64,000 bases of DNA from Brevundimonas sp. (GTDB lineage: Bacteria; Pseudomonadota; Alphaproteobacteria; Caulobacterales; Caulobacteraceae). The stretch lies in NCBI RefSeq assembly GCF_030704825.1, contig NZ_JAUYNX010000001.1:62001-126000 (forward strand). Direction: 5' to 3'. Of the stretch, positions 39,701-49,047 are shown in pieces. Position 1 is the stretch's first letter. Each line of letters starts with the position of its first letter. The translations under genes were made by a program, and so were the position numbers. The notes under the pieces were generated by a model. It ran no database searches. It was not told where the DNA came from and saw only the letters and a list, made by a program, of their open reading frames with translations.

Positions 39701-40805
39701 GGGCCAGCATTTCGCCGACCGCCTCGCCGATCGCAAGGGAGCTGGTCAGGCCGGGGCTCTCGATGCCGAACAGGGCGACCAGGCCGCCGAGGCCATGCAC
39801 CTCGCGGCCGTGCAGCTGAAAATCCGGCTGCGGCTCGCCCGGCCCGTGCAGCTTGGGGCGGATGCCGGCGTAGTCGGGGGTCAGGGCGCCGTCGGGCAGG
39901 CCGGGCCAGAACCGGCGGATGTAGCCTTCGAATTCGGCGGCCTTGGCGGCGTCGATCGAATAGTCCTCCGTCTCGACATAGACGAGGTCGGGACCGAACA
40001 CGGCCTGCCCGCCGAGGTCCTTGCGATAGTGGGTACCCAGCGCTCCGGGGATGGGCGGCGGATAGATCAGCCTCTCGAACGGCGCCTTGCCGGTCAGGCG
40101 GAAATAGACGCCCTTGCCGAAATGGCCGACGGGAATGCGGTCGGTGGGATAGCCCTCGATCCGGGCGGCGACGGCCTGCGCCGACAAGCCGGGGGCGGTG
40201 ACCAGCAGACGGGTGGTCAGGGTCGCCCCGCCCTCCCCGCCCGCCGTGATCCTGTAGCCGCCGCCGGGCAGCGGCTCGGCCCGTTCGAACGGCGTGGAGA
40301 CAACCACCGAACCGCCGCCCGCCTCGATCTCGCCCTCCAGCGCCAGCATGTAGCCGTGGCTGTCAAAGACGCCGCTCTCTGGCGAGAGGATGGCGGCGTG
40401 GGCGTTCAGGCCGGGCTCGAGGGCGCGGGCCTGGGCGCCGGTCAGATGCTCAAGGCCCTCGACGCCGTTGGCCGTCGCCTGCGTGAAGATGGCCTCGATC
40501 CGCCCGACCTCCGTCTCGTCCGTGGCCACGACCAGCTTGCCGCATTTGCGGTGGTCGACCTTGTGGCCGTCGAGGAAGGCATACAGCGCCCGTCGCCCCT
40601 CGACGCAGAATCGCGCCTTCAGCGAGCCGGTCGGATAGTAGAGGCCGCCGTGGATGACCTCGGAATTGCGCGACGACACGCCCTGGCCGATGTGCGGCTC
40701 CTTCTCGAGCACCAGCACCGACAGGCCCCGTTTCGCCAGCGCCCGACCGCAGGCCAGGCCGACCGCGCCGGCGCCTACCACCGTGGCGTCGAAGTCGAAG
40801 CTCAC
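39693..40805 (-). CDS. FAD-dependent oxidoreductase, L-2-hydroxyglutarate dehydrogenase-like
   Basis: 370-residue DAO-fold flavoprotein resembling LhgO: VVGAGAVGLACGRALA dinucleotide loop (about 9-24), SSRNSEVIHGGLYYPTGSLKARFC, YAGIRPKLHG and the closing LFGIESPGLTSSLAIGE. These stretches match L-2-hydroxyglutarate oxidases well, but related substrates are possible. GTG at 40805 overlaps the upstream stop as GTGA; the upstream extension has no conserved character. Possibly membrane-peripheral, feeding electrons to quinone. Confidence 0.85.
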   Translation of the reverse strand: MSFDFDATVVGAGAVGLACGRALAKRGLSVLVLEKEPHIGQGVSSRNSEVIHGGLYYPTGSLKARFCVEGRRALYAFLDGHKVDHRKCGKLVVATDETEVGRIEAIFTQATANGVEGLEHLTGAQARALEPGLNAHAAILSPESGVFDSHGYMLALEGEIEAGGGSVVVSTPFERAEPLPGGGYRITAGGEGGATLTTRLLVTAPGLSAQAVAARIEGYPTDRIPVGHFGKGVYFRLTGKAPFERLIYPPPIPGALGTHYRKDLGGQAVFGPDLVYVETEDYSIDAAKAAEFEGYIRRFWPGLPDGALTPDYAGIRPKLHGPGEPQPDFQLHGREVHGLGGLVALFGIESPGLTSSLAIGEAVGEMLAHD

Positions 40806-41257
40806 CCCCCGGGTCCGTACAGCTTCGCCGCCCGCGCCTCGAAACAATGCATCAGCCGTCCGACCGCCCGGTCGAAATTGGCGTGCAGCATGGCGTCGAG
40901 AATGCGGGACTTGAAGGCGAAATCGATGAAGAACTCGACGCGCGTTCCCGCCGGATCGGGAAAGAACTCCCAGCGGTTCTTCAGGTGTCTGAACGGCCCG
41001 CGGATCAGACCGACCTCGACCATGTCGCGGTTCCGGTCATGCCGCACCCAGGTGGAGAACCGCTCCTTGAGGAAGGAGAAGCCCACCGCCGCCTCGGCGT
41101 CGATCAGGCTGACGCCGGGCGCCTCTTCCCGCGGAGCCCAGGTCCGCATGGCGGTTACCCAGGGCACGAACTCGGGATAGGCGCGCACGTCGGCGACCAG
41201 CGCGGCCAGCTGGGCCGGCGCCCAGGGCAGGATTTTGGTGACGCGGTGGACGGCCAA
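40802..41257 (-). CDS. COQ10/RatA-type START-domain protein
   Basis: 151-residue SRPBCC (START-like) protein of the COQ10/RatA family, implicated in ubiquinone delivery or binding: VTKILPWAPAQLAALVADVRAYPEFVPWV at the start and LIRGPFRHLKNRWEF in the middle, with the helical end FDRAVGRLMHCFEARA. The RatA toxin label used for Escherichia coli homologues probably does not describe its role here. 7 bases after lipA, the usual alphaproteobacterial neighbour. Confidence 0.88.
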   Translation of the reverse strand: MAVHRVTKILPWAPAQLAALVADVRAYPEFVPWVTAMRTWAPREEAPGVSLIDAEAAVGFSFLKERFSTWVRHDRNRDMVEVGLIRGPFRHLKNRWEFFPDPAGTRVEFFIDFAFKSRILDAMLHANFDRAVGRLMHCFEARAAKLYGPGG

Positions 41258-41264
41258 GCGCGGC

Positions 41265-42227
41265 TCAGCGCCCGGTCTGCGCCAGACGCGCCGCCCTCAG
41301 CCGGGCGAAATCGTCGCCGGCGTGGTGCGAGCTGCGGGTCAGGGGCGAGGACGAGACCATCAGGAAGCCCTTGGCGCGGGCGATGGCCTCATAGGCCTTG
41401 AACTCTTCCGGCGTGACGAAGCGGTCGATGGCGGCGTGTTTGCGGGTCGGCTGCAGGTACTGGCCGATGGTGATGAAGTCGACGCCGGCCGAGCGCATGT
41501 CGTCCATCACCTGCATGACCTCCTCGCGGGTCTCGCCCAGGCCGACCATGATGCCGGACTTGGTGAACTGGTTGGGGTCGCGCTCCTTGACCATCTGCAG
41601 CAGGCGCAGGGAGTGGAAGTAGCGGGCCCCGGGCCGGATCTTCAGATACAGCCGCGGCACGGTCTCGAGGTTGTGGTTGAAGACGTCGGGCGTGGCGTCG
41701 ATCATCACCTCGGCCGCCCCGTCCTTGCGCAGGAAGTCGGGGGTCAGGATCTCGATGGTGGTGTTCGGGGCCTGAAGGCGGATCTGGCGCACCACCTCGG
41801 CGAAGTGGGCCGCGCCGCCGTCCGATACGTCGTCACGGTCCACGCTGGTGATGACGACGTGGTTCAGCCCCATCTCCGCCACGGCGAGACCGACCTTCGC
41901 CGGCTCTTCCGGGTCCAGCGGCTGGGGCAGGCCCGTCTTGACGTTGCAGAAGGCGCAGGCGCGGGTGCAGGTGTCGCCCATGATCATCAGCGTGGCGTGC
42001 TTCTGGCTCCAGCACTCGCCGATATTGGGGCAGGCGGCCTCTTCGCAGACCGTGTGCAGGCCCTTTTCGCGGACGATGGCCCGGGTGGCGTTGTACTGGC
42101 CCGATCCCGGCGCCTTGACGCGGAGCCAGTCCGGCTTCTTCAGCACGGCCGTTTCCGGGCGGTTCTGCTTTTCGGGGTGACGCAGTTCGGCCGGCGTCTT
42201 CGTCAGGGTGTCGATCAGCGTGACCAA
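41265..42227 (-). CDS. lipA: Lipoyl synthase
   Basis: Radical SAM enzyme inserting two sulfurs into octanoyl groups on lipoyl domains. 320 residues; both iron-sulfur clusters are encoded: auxiliary cluster Cys residues in [13 protein letters not shown], and the radical SAM motif in [10 protein letters not shown]. The TTG at 42227 (MVTLIDTL) is preferred because relatives begin M-V-T-x-L/I-D-T; an ATG at 42305 would add 26 residues of unlikely sequence. Clients in this window are PdhB and PdhC. Confidence 0.95.
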   Translation of the reverse strand: MVTLIDTLTKTPAELRHPEKQNRPETAVLKKPDWLRVKAPGSGQYNATRAIVREKGLHTVCEEAACPNIGECWSQKHATLMIMGDTCTRACAFCNVKTGLPQPLDPEEPAKVGLAVAEMGLNHVVITSVDRDDVSDGGAAHFAEVVRQIRLQAPNTTIEILTPDFLRKDGAAEVMIDATPDVFNHNLETVPRLYLKIRPGARYFHSLRLLQMVKERDPNQFTKSGIMVGLGETREEVMQVMDDMRSAGVDFITIGQYLQPTRKHAAIDRFVTPEEFKAYEAIARAKGFLMVSSSPLTRSSHHAGDDFARLRAARLAQTGR

Positions 42228-42397
42228 GGCGGCGCGGGCTCCGGGCGTGGCGAAGCCGCTATGTCGTCCTTCCGCGCGGCGAAGGCAAGGCGGCGGAAAG
42301 CTCACGCAGGGTAACGCATCTTTTCAATGGGGCGTCGCGGCCCTAGTTTGCGCGTTCAGCATACAAGGGCGCGGGCCAACCGCGGCCCGCACGGAGG

Positions 42398-43957
42398 ATG
42401 GATTTGCGCGTACCCCTGGATGCGAAGGCCGGCGAGCAGACCATTTTCGACGGCCTGATCGCGGCCCGCGAACGGTACGGCGACAAGGAAATCCTGGAGG
42501 ACCAGGACCGCAAGCCGCTGACCTACACCGGTCTGATCCGCGCCGCCTTCGTTCTGGGGCGGAAGATCGCCGCCATGACCGAGCCGGCCGAGCGGGTCGG
42601 CATCCTGCTGCCGTCCAGCATGGGGGTGGTGGTCACCTACTACGGCCTACACGCCCACAGCCGCGTGCCGGTGATGCTCAACTTCACCTCGGGCCAGAGC
42701 AACATCAAGGCGGCCATCAAGGCGGCCGGGGTGAAGAAGATCCTGTGCGCCAAACGCTTCGTCACCCAGGCCAAGCTGGAAGACCTGATGGCCGACCTGG
42801 CCGCGGCGGCCGAGATCGTCTGGCTCGACGACGTACGCAAGACCATCGGCCTGCAGGACAAGCTGTACGGCCTGATGGCCGGAATGATGCCCAAACGGTT
42901 CCGGGTGAAGACCGAGCCGTCCTCGCCCGGCGTGGTGCTGTTCACCTCGGGCAGTTTCGGCGCGCCCAAGGGGGTGGTGCTGAGCCAGTGGAATCTGGTC
43001 GCCAACTGCCGCCAGGTGGCCCAGCACATCGACCTGAAGCCCGAGTGGGTGATGTTCAATCCCCTGCCGACCTTCCACTGCTTCGGCCTGACGGGCGGAG
43101 TGCTGCTGCCGATCCTGCACGGGATGAAGGCCTTCCAGTATCCGTCGCCGCTGCACGCCAAACAGATCGTCGAGCTGTTGCCTGACGTGAAGGCGTCGAT
43201 CCTGTTCGCCACCGACACCTTCCTGAACCAGTACGCGCGCGTCGCCGCGCCGGACGACTTCGCCACCCTGCAGTTCGTCGTCGCCGGGGCCGAAAAGGTG
43301 CGTCCCGAGACCCATCACCTGTTCAACACCCGCTTCCACGGCCTGAAGCTGCTGGAAGGCTACGGCGCGACCGAAGCGGCCCCCGTGGTGGCGGTGAACC
43401 ATCCTGACCGTAACCGTCCCGGCACGGTCGGCCAGATGATGCCCGGCATGGAATGGCGCATCGACCCGGTCGACGGCATTCCCGACGGCGGGCGGCTGTT
43501 CCTGCGCGGACCCAATGTCATGCGGGGCTATCTGTCCCCGGATGATCCGCTGAGCGTCGAGCCGCTGGCGGGGGGGTGGCATGACACGGGGGATATCGTC
43601 GATATCGACAAGGACGGTTACGTCTCGATCCTGGGGCGGGTGAAGCGGTTCGCCAAGATCGGGGGCGAGATGGTGTCGCTGACGGCGGTCGAGGGACTGG
43701 CCAGCGCGGTCTGGCCGGACGCGCGGCACGCGGTCGTCTCCATCCCCGACAGCCGCAAGGGCGAGAAGCTGGTGCTGGTCACCGACCGCAGGGACGCCGA
43801 CGTCGGCCGCCTGGCCGAATGGGCCCGCAGCCACGGCGCCCCCGAACTGGCGGTGCCGAAGAAGATCATGCGCGTGGTCGAGGTGCCGGTCCTGGGCACC
43901 GGCAAGACCGACTATGTCCGCATCCAGCAGATGGCCGAGCTGGAGAAGGCCGCCTGA
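42398..43957 (+). CDS. Acyl-ACP/acyl-CoA synthetase, Aas C-terminal type
   Basis: 519-residue adenylate-forming enzyme like the acyl-ACP synthetase half of Aas: P-loop LFTSGSFGAPKGVVLSQWN (a variant of the usual TSGSTG), LLEGYGATEAAPVVAVN, HDTGDIVDIDKDGYVSILGR with the conserved Asp, and GKTDYVR with the catalytic Lys near the end. The acyltransferase half of full-length Aas is missing, so it probably activates fatty acids for recycling or import. The GGAGG RBS touches the ATG at 42398, whereas a TTG at 42404 would have ideal spacing, so the true start may be two codons later. Confidence 0.85.
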   Translation: MDLRVPLDAKAGEQTIFDGLIAARERYGDKEILEDQDRKPLTYTGLIRAAFVLGRKIAAMTEPAERVGILLPSSMGVVVTYYGLHAHSRVPVMLNFTSGQSNIKAAIKAAGVKKILCAKRFVTQAKLEDLMADLAAAAEIVWLDDVRKTIGLQDKLYGLMAGMMPKRFRVKTEPSSPGVVLFTSGSFGAPKGVVLSQWNLVANCRQVAQHIDLKPEWVMFNPLPTFHCFGLTGGVLLPILHGMKAFQYPSPLHAKQIVELLPDVKASILFATDTFLNQYARVAAPDDFATLQFVVAGAEKVRPETHHLFNTRFHGLKLLEGYGATEAAPVVAVNHPDRNRPGTVGQMMPGMEWRIDPVDGIPDGGRLFLRGPNVMRGYLSPDDPLSVEPLAGGWHDTGDIVDIDKDGYVSILGRVKRFAKIGGEMVSLTAVEGLASAVWPDARHAVVSIPDSRKGEKLVLVTDRRDADVGRLAEWARSHGAPELAVPKKIMRVVEVPVLGTGKTDYVRIQQMAELEKAA

Positions 43958-44021
43958 ACCTTTGTCATTGAACTGAAACTGCGACTGTTGCAGTGTATCT
44001 GTCCCAATCGAGGAGTGTTTC

Positions 44022-44423
44022 ATGTTCGATCGAGTCTCCGCCTACCAGCCGCAACTGCTCAGCGTGCTGCGCATCGTTGCTGGTCTTCTGTTTGTCTCCC
44101 ACGGCGTGGCCAAGGTGCTGGGCTTCCCCGCCATGGAGGGTCTGCCGGCCCCGGGGCTCAGCCTCGCCGGTCTGTCCGGTCCGCTGGAGCTGGTTCTCGG
44201 CTCCCTGCTGGTGATTGGCCTGTTCACGCGGCCGGCCGCCTTTCTGGCTTCCGGCTTCGCCGCCGTCGGCTACTGGATGATCCACGCCGCCCAGGGGCCC
44301 CTGCCGATCCAGAACGGCGGCGAGACCATCGCCCTCTACTGCTTCGTCTTCCTGTATTTCGTGGCCGCCGGCCCGGGCCCGTGGTCGGTCGATGCGGCGA
44401 TGCGGAAAAAGCCCTACGCCTGA
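44022..44423 (+). CDS. DoxX family membrane protein
   Basis: 133-residue DoxX/YphA-like protein with four membrane segments: LSVLRIVAGLLFVSHGVAKVLGFP, LAGLSGPLELVLGSLLVIGLF, AAFLASGFAAVGYWMIHA and IALYCFVFLYFVAAGPG. The SHGxxK and GPLEL motifs are typical of the family. Often linked to oxidative stress or sulfur metabolism, but unproven here. CGAGGAG RBS upstream. Its 3' end overlaps the convergent dioxygenase gene by 10 bases. Confidence 0.88.
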   Translation: MFDRVSAYQPQLLSVLRIVAGLLFVSHGVAKVLGFPAMEGLPAPGLSLAGLSGPLELVLGSLLVIGLFTRPAAFLASGFAAVGYWMIHAAQGPLPIQNGGETIALYCFVFLYFVAAGPGPWSVDAAMRKKPYA

Positions 44424-45175
44424 CCGATCCGCACGCCCGTCATCGAGATCGATCCGCCCTCGATGACGTCGTTGAAGAAGCCGACGTCGTCGCCCGGCCC
44501 GCGCTGGGCGGCGACGTAGAGCAGCGGCAGATAGTGTTCGTCGGTCGGCACGCTGAGTTGCGCGTCCTCCGCCAGGCCGACCCAGTCGATCAGGGCCTCG
44601 TCGTCGCCACGCACCAGCGCCGCCTTGACCGCCTCATTGAACCGGCTGGCCCAGTCATAGGCCTCGCCGCCGGCCCGCTTCCAGGTGCGCAGATTGTGCA
44701 CGAAGTCGCCCGAGCCGGCGATGACGACGCCCTCGTCCTGCAGCGGCCGGAGCCGCCGGGCCAGGTCGAAATGGCCGCGCGCGTCGAGGCGGCGGTCCAG
44801 CGACAGTTGCACCACGGGCACGTCGGCCTCGGGCCAGACGTGGGCCAGCACCGACCAGGTCCCGTGATCCAGCCCCCACTGTGTCGTCGGCGTCGCTCCG
44901 GTCAGGTCCGAGACCCGCGCCGCCAGATCAGGTGACCCCGGCGCGGGATACCGCATCGCATGAAGTTCGTCCGGGAAACCGCCGAAATCATGGATGGTTT
45001 CCGGCTTCTGCTGGGCCGTCACGGCGAGGCCCGCGGTTTCCCAGTGAGCCGAAATCATCAGCACGCCCTTCGGCTTCCCCATGGCCTCGCCGAGCGCGCG
45101 CCACGCGTCGGCATGGGGGCCGCCGAGGGCGTTCATCGGCGACCCATGGCCGAAGAAGATCGCGGGTTGGCGCAT
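44414..45175 (-). CDS. DODA-type extradiol aromatic dioxygenase (YgiD family)
   Basis: 253-residue LigB-fold ring-cleaving dioxygenase. The zinc/iron-binding His residues lie in IFFGHGSP (near residue 10), ISAHWET (about 43), and LDHGTWSVL (about 104). Closest in pattern to Escherichia coli YgiD (4,5-DOPA extradiol dioxygenase); the real substrate is unknown. A well-formed palindrome (45192-45218) sits just upstream of its ATG, so it is probably induced or repressed by a dimeric regulator. Confidence 0.88.
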   Translation of the reverse strand: MRQPAIFFGHGSPMNALGGPHADAWRALGEAMGKPKGVLMISAHWETAGLAVTAQQKPETIHDFGGFPDELHAMRYPAPGSPDLAARVSDLTGATPTTQWGLDHGTWSVLAHVWPEADVPVVQLSLDRRLDARGHFDLARRLRPLQDEGVVIAGSGDFVHNLRTWKRAGGEAYDWASRFNEAVKAALVRGDDEALIDWVGLAEDAQLSVPTDEHYLPLLYVAAQRGPGDDVGFFNDVIEGGSISMTGVRIGQA

Positions 45176-45191
45176 CGGTCGTTGCTCCAGG

Positions 45192-45218
45192 CATTAGAAA
45201 CAGTGATGGTTTCTAATG
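45192..45218. promoter_or_regulatory. 10-bp perfect dyad upstream of the YgiD-like gene
   Basis: CATTAGAAAC (45192-45201) and GTTTCTAATG (45209-45218) form a perfect 10-bp inverted repeat around 7 bases, 16 bases upstream of the dioxygenase ATG and overlapping the last codons of the gene at 45213. The A+T-rich dyad in a GC-rich genome is a strong operator candidate for a MarR-, HxlR- or TetR-type regulator. It would overlap or adjoin the promoter. Confidence 0.6.
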
Positions 45219-45713
45219 TGGGATGTCAGGCTTGTCCGGCAAGGCGTCAGGGACGGTCCGCCGTCCGATCGGGCAGACCCGGTCGTAGAAGGCCCGATCC
45301 GCCGGGGTTCGCTGGCCGCGCGACAGGCGGAAGCGGTGCTCGACCACCATGGCCTGCTGCTCGATATTCAGCCCGCCCCAGTCGCAGTCCATGCCCACGG
45401 GGTATTCGTAGGACGACGGCCGGTCTCCGGCCCTGATCTTGCCGGTCAACAGGTTCACGCCCTGCTGCGCCTGCCAGACGTGGGTCAGTTCGTGGATCAG
45501 CATGGCCTGGAGCCGCAGGGGCGCGGCCGCGATATCGGGCGTCAGGGTCCGGCGCGGCCAGACGATCCAGTCGCGCCGAAACCAGCGGCCCGGCACGAAA
45601 GCCCTGTCGAACGGCCGGGGCGCGGGCAGGATGCGGATGGCGTCGAGGACAAGGGCGTCGCCGAAGGCCTCGGCCGCCAGGGCGCGTTCGCCATCGGTCA
45701 GGGCCCGGATCAC
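45213..45713 (-). CDS. Putative zinc-dependent (HExxH) protein, vgr-related
   Basis: 166-residue protein with a zincin-type motif HELTHVWQAQQG (HExxH) near residue 95, preceded by RALTDGERALAAEAFGD and PLRLQAMLI. It matches proteins often annotated vgr-related in Caulobacterales. No signal peptide is visible, so location and activity are uncertain. GTG start at 45713 overlaps the stop of the VanY gene (GTGA), giving tight coupling. The longer upstream frame lies in the VanY gene and is an artefact. Confidence 0.65.
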   Translation of the reverse strand: MIRALTDGERALAAEAFGDALVLDAIRILPAPRPFDRAFVPGRWFRRDWIVWPRRTLTPDIAAAPLRLQAMLIHELTHVWQAQQGVNLLTGKIRAGDRPSSYEYPVGMDCDWGGLNIEQQAMVVEHRFRLSRGQRTPADRAFYDRVCPIGRRTVPDALPDKPDIPH

Positions 45714-46588
45714 GGCGCGGGCGGGGGCCCGGCGTAGCCGCCCGTCGGGCTGACCCACTCCCAGTGCCAGGGCTCGAAGGCGTAGGGGACGAAGCCGAAC
45801 CGCCCGGCGTTCCTGACCAGCCAGCGGTAGGTCGCGCCCCGGCTCATGTGCAGGCGGCTGGGCGGAGAGGTGTTGTCGACGCCGAGGCCGACGATCTGGC
45901 CGACATAGAGATCCACCGCCGTCCCGGTGCGATGCGGCGAACAGACCGCGCGCCGCACGCCGTCGCAATTGCCGGAGGCCGCGCAGCGCGCCGCGTCGGC
46001 CTCGGGATCGCGGAAGCCGGAGAAGATCTGCAGCAGCTCCGGGTCGTTGGCGACCTCGGGAACCTCGGCCCGGGCGGCCGCCACCATCCGGCGATAGGCG
46101 TCCAGAACGTCCCGGCGCAGCAGGCGGGTCAGGCGGTCGGCGTGTTCCTCCTCGGCGACCAGATAGCCGAGCTGGTTCAGCGGCGGCGGGTCCGGACAGG
46201 GCTCCTCGCGCACCCGCGCCATGATGAAGGGCCGCCGCTCCTGCCACAGACCGCGGAAGGTCTGGAAGGTGGGCTGATCGAAGACGCCGGTCGAGGGCAG
46301 CTGGTGCGCCAGCTGGAAATCGGCCAGCCGGCGGGCGAAGACGGGCGAATTGGCGGCGCAGGTGGTGCCCAGCTCCTGCTGCATCAGCGGGACATAGGTC
46401 TCCCAGCCCCATTCGGAGGAGCCGAACGGGGCCCATTCCAGCGAATGGAGCGAGATGCCGTTGGCGAGCGCCGGACCGCCCCAGTCCTCGATCTGGCGGT
46501 CGCAGAATTCGGTCTGCGCCCTCGCCGGCCCGGCGACCAGCACGGTCGCGAGGGCGCTGATCAGCAGCAGGAGCAGGCGCGTCGGCAT
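45710..46588 (-). CDS. Exported M15/VanY-type D,D-carboxypeptidase
   Basis: 292-residue exported peptidase. Signal peptide (about 1-24), then a region like a peptidoglycan-binding domain (about 80-105, FQLAHQLPSTGVFDQPTFQTFRG), then the M15B catalytic domain: SGFRDP, zinc-site SPHRTGTAVDLYVG (SxHxxGxAxD) and EPWHWEW, which supplies the second His. Probably cleaves peptidoglycan stem peptides in the periplasm. ATG at 46588 is chosen because it starts the signal peptide. Confidence 0.88.
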   Translation of the reverse strand: MPTRLLLLLISALATVLVAGPARAQTEFCDRQIEDWGGPALANGISLHSLEWAPFGSSEWGWETYVPLMQQELGTTCAANSPVFARRLADFQLAHQLPSTGVFDQPTFQTFRGLWQERRPFIMARVREEPCPDPPPLNQLGYLVAEEEHADRLTRLLRRDVLDAYRRMVAAARAEVPEVANDPELLQIFSGFRDPEADAARCAASGNCDGVRRAVCSPHRTGTAVDLYVGQIVGLGVDNTSPPSRLHMSRGATYRWLVRNAGRFGFVPYAFEPWHWEWVSPTGGYAGPPPAP

Positions 46589-46870
46589 CGCGGAAGCTGA
46601 GCCCACCTCTGTGTCCGCCGCAAGACCCTTCACGTTGCGCCAGAACCCTGGCCGGCCGGCTCGCGCGGCGCGCGCAAAGGCGGTGGCGAGAACTCCCCGC
46701 GACGGGTGGAATCGACCCGATACAATTCGGGCGGGACAACCGCGACAATGCCGGGCGACAAGGGCGACAACCGTGACACCGAAGACATCGCGCCCCGCCC
46801 ATGTCCGCCGGACGGAAAACTGGCATGGTGAGGGGACGGCCGACTCAGGGCCGGATCGCCGGACGCCCGC

Positions 46871-48259
46871 ATGACCGACGCCGCCCCGACTGCCGCGCCC
46901 ACGACGCCGCGCCGTTCCAACGCCGTTCTGGCCGCCTTCTCGGGGCCCTGTCTGCCCTATGCGGCTGTTGGCCTGCCGCTCGCAGTCAGCCTGCCGGCCT
47001 TTTACAGCCAGTACGTTGGCCTGAATCTGGCGGCCGTCGGCTCGGCCTTCCTGTTGGTGCGGATGATCGACATCTTCTTCGACCCCGTCGTGGGCTGGGG
47101 TATGGACCGGACCCGTAGCAAATGGGGTCCCTACCGAACTTGGCTGACCCTCGGCACACCGATCCTGATGCTGGCCGTGGCCTTCATCTTCTTCGTCAAG
47201 CCGGGCGCAGGATTCGGTTACCTCTTCTTCTGGTTACTGATCCTCTATCTCGGCTTTTCGATCACCACTCTCGCCCAGCTGGCTTGGGGCGCCGTGCTGG
47301 CTCCGCAATACGACGAGCGGTCTCGCCTGTACGGCTGGTGGCAATCGGCCAATATCGTCGGTGTCCTGATCGCGCTGTTCATCCCCACCATCGTGCTGAA
47401 GGCCGGCCTGGGGACCTATGAGGACGGGGTGCGGGCGATGGGCTGGTTCATCCTGATCAGCCTGCCGGTGACTCTCGGTCTGGCCGTCATGATCGCCCCC
47501 GAGCCGCAGACGGTGAAGCGGCAGCCGCACGGTGCGCTCAAGGCCTGGATCGCGCTGTTCAAGCGCCCGGTGGTTCGCAAGGTCCTGCTGTGCGACCTGT
47601 TCCTTGGAATTGCGCCCGGCATCACCGGAGCCCTGCTGTTCTTCTATTTCGAGAGCATCAAAGGCTTTGACCGAGGGGCCAGCCAGATCTTCATGGTGCT
47701 GTATTTCGTTGCCGGCCTGCTGGCCGCGCCGTTCTGGAGCTGGCTGGCGGTCAAACTGGGCAAGGATCGGGCGCTGCAGATCGCCTCAATCGCCTTCGCC
47801 GTGCTGTACGGACTCGTGGGCTTCCTGCCGGCCAACAACTTCCTGATCACCGCCATCGGTCTGTTCATCGCCGGCCTGCCCTATGCGGCGGGCTTGTTGC
47901 TGACGCGGGCGATGATGGCCGATGTCGCGGACGAGGTCAGGCTGGAGACCGGCGACGACCGTATGGGCCTGCTGTTCTCCTTCCTCAGCCTGACCACCAA
48001 GCTGGGCTATGCGATCAGCGTCGGGGTGCTGATTATCCTCGGCTGGGTCGGCTTCGATCAGACGCCGGGCGCCGCCAATACCTCCGTCGCCCTGACGACC
48101 CTGACGGCATTGTTCCTCGCTGTGCCGACGGTGCTGCTGTTCGCCTCAGCCTGGGCGTTGAACAAATATCCGCTGGGCGGCGAACGCCATGCCGAGGTGC
48201 GCGCGCGTCTGGCCGAACGGGACGCGGCCGCCGCGGCCGCCGCTTCGGAGCCGGCATGA
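46871..48259 (+). CDS. MFS transporter, GPH/melibiose-symporter-like
   Basis: 462-residue transporter with 12 predicted membrane segments in the glycoside-pentoside-hexuronide:cation symporter pattern: RMIDIFFDPVVGWGMDRTRSKWGPYRTWL is the loop 2-3 signature with conserved Asp and Arg. Substrate unknown (sugar or related). The 282-base gap to the divergent VanY gene shows only a low-complexity GCGACAA-like stretch (about 46731-46790). Its stop overlaps mazG (ATGA). Confidence 0.88.
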   Translation: MTDAAPTAAPTTPRRSNAVLAAFSGPCLPYAAVGLPLAVSLPAFYSQYVGLNLAAVGSAFLLVRMIDIFFDPVVGWGMDRTRSKWGPYRTWLTLGTPILMLAVAFIFFVKPGAGFGYLFFWLLILYLGFSITTLAQLAWGAVLAPQYDERSRLYGWWQSANIVGVLIALFIPTIVLKAGLGTYEDGVRAMGWFILISLPVTLGLAVMIAPEPQTVKRQPHGALKAWIALFKRPVVRKVLLCDLFLGIAPGITGALLFFYFESIKGFDRGASQIFMVLYFVAGLLAAPFWSWLAVKLGKDRALQIASIAFAVLYGLVGFLPANNFLITAIGLFIAGLPYAAGLLLTRAMMADVADEVRLETGDDRMGLLFSFLSLTTKLGYAISVGVLIILGWVGFDQTPGAANTSVALTTLTALFLAVPTVLLFASAWALNKYPLGGERHAEVRARLAERDAAAAAAASEPA

Positions 48260-49041
48260 GGCCCATCGACCGCCTGATCGGCATCATGGCGAAGCTGCGC
48301 GACCCGGTCGGCGGCTGTCCGTGGGACGTGGAGCAGACCTTCGCCACCATCGCCCCCTACACTCTGGAGGAGGCCTATGAGGTCGCCGACGCCATCGAGC
48401 GCGGCGACATGGACGAGCTCAAGTCCGAGCTGGGCGACCTGCTGTTCCAGACCGTCTTCCACGCCCGCATGGCCGAGGAACAGGGACTGTTCGCCTTTGA
48501 CGACGTGGCGAACGCGATCGCCGACAAGCTGGAGCGGCGGCATCCGCATGTGTTCGGGGACGAGGCGGCGAAGCCGGACGGCGCGGCCCAGAAGGCGCGC
48601 TGGGAGGACATCAAGGCCGGAGAGCGCAAGGCGAAGGCCCAGCATGGCGCGCTGGACGACGTTCCGGTCGGCCTTCCGGCGCTGGCGCGCGCGGCGAAAT
48701 TGACGAAGCGGGCGGCCCGCGTGGGCTTCGACTGGCCCTCGACCGACGAGGTCTTCGACAAGCTGGACGAGGAGGTCGCCGAACTGCGCGTGGAGATCGC
48801 CGCCGGCGACCTCGACAAGGCCCGCGACGAGGTCGGCGACCTGCTGTTCGTGGTCGCCAACCTGGCGCGCAAACTGGGGGTGGAGCCGGAGGACGCGTTG
48901 CGCGGGGCGAACGCGAAATTCGTGCGGCGGTTCGGGTTCATCGAGGCGGAGCTGGCGAAGGACGGGCGGAGGCCGGAGCAGTCCGATCTGGCCGAGATGG
49001 ACGGGCTGTGGGACGCAGCGAAGGCGGCGGAGCGCGCCTGA
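48256..49041 (+). CDS. mazG: Nucleoside triphosphate pyrophosphohydrolase MazG
   Basis: 261-residue house-cleaning NTP pyrophosphatase with two tandem MazG domains: LRDPVGGCPWDVEQTFATI and EEAYEVADAIERGDMDELKSELGD in the first, and KLDEEVAELRVEIAAGDLDKARDEVGDLLF in the second, each giving the ExxE...ExxD metal-binding pattern. Overlaps the transporter gene by 4 bases. In relatives it commonly follows hflX. Confidence 0.95.
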   Translation: MRPIDRLIGIMAKLRDPVGGCPWDVEQTFATIAPYTLEEAYEVADAIERGDMDELKSELGDLLFQTVFHARMAEEQGLFAFDDVANAIADKLERRHPHVFGDEAAKPDGAAQKARWEDIKAGERKAKAQHGALDDVPVGLPALARAAKLTKRAARVGFDWPSTDEVFDKLDEEVAELRVEIAAGDLDKARDEVGDLLFVVANLARKLGVEPEDALRGANAKFVRRFGFIEAELAKDGRRPEQSDLAEMDGLWDAAKAAERA

Positions 49042-49047
49042 CGTCCG

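Noticed and set aside
43958..44021. Candidate promoter before the DoxX gene
   Set aside because: TTGAAC and TGTATC words exist but the spacing (about 20 bases) is too long to call a promoter with confidence.
46731..46790. Repeated GCGACAA-like words upstream of the MFS transporter gene
   Set aside because: Short, imperfect and unevenly spaced; no CRISPR-like regularity and no dyad.
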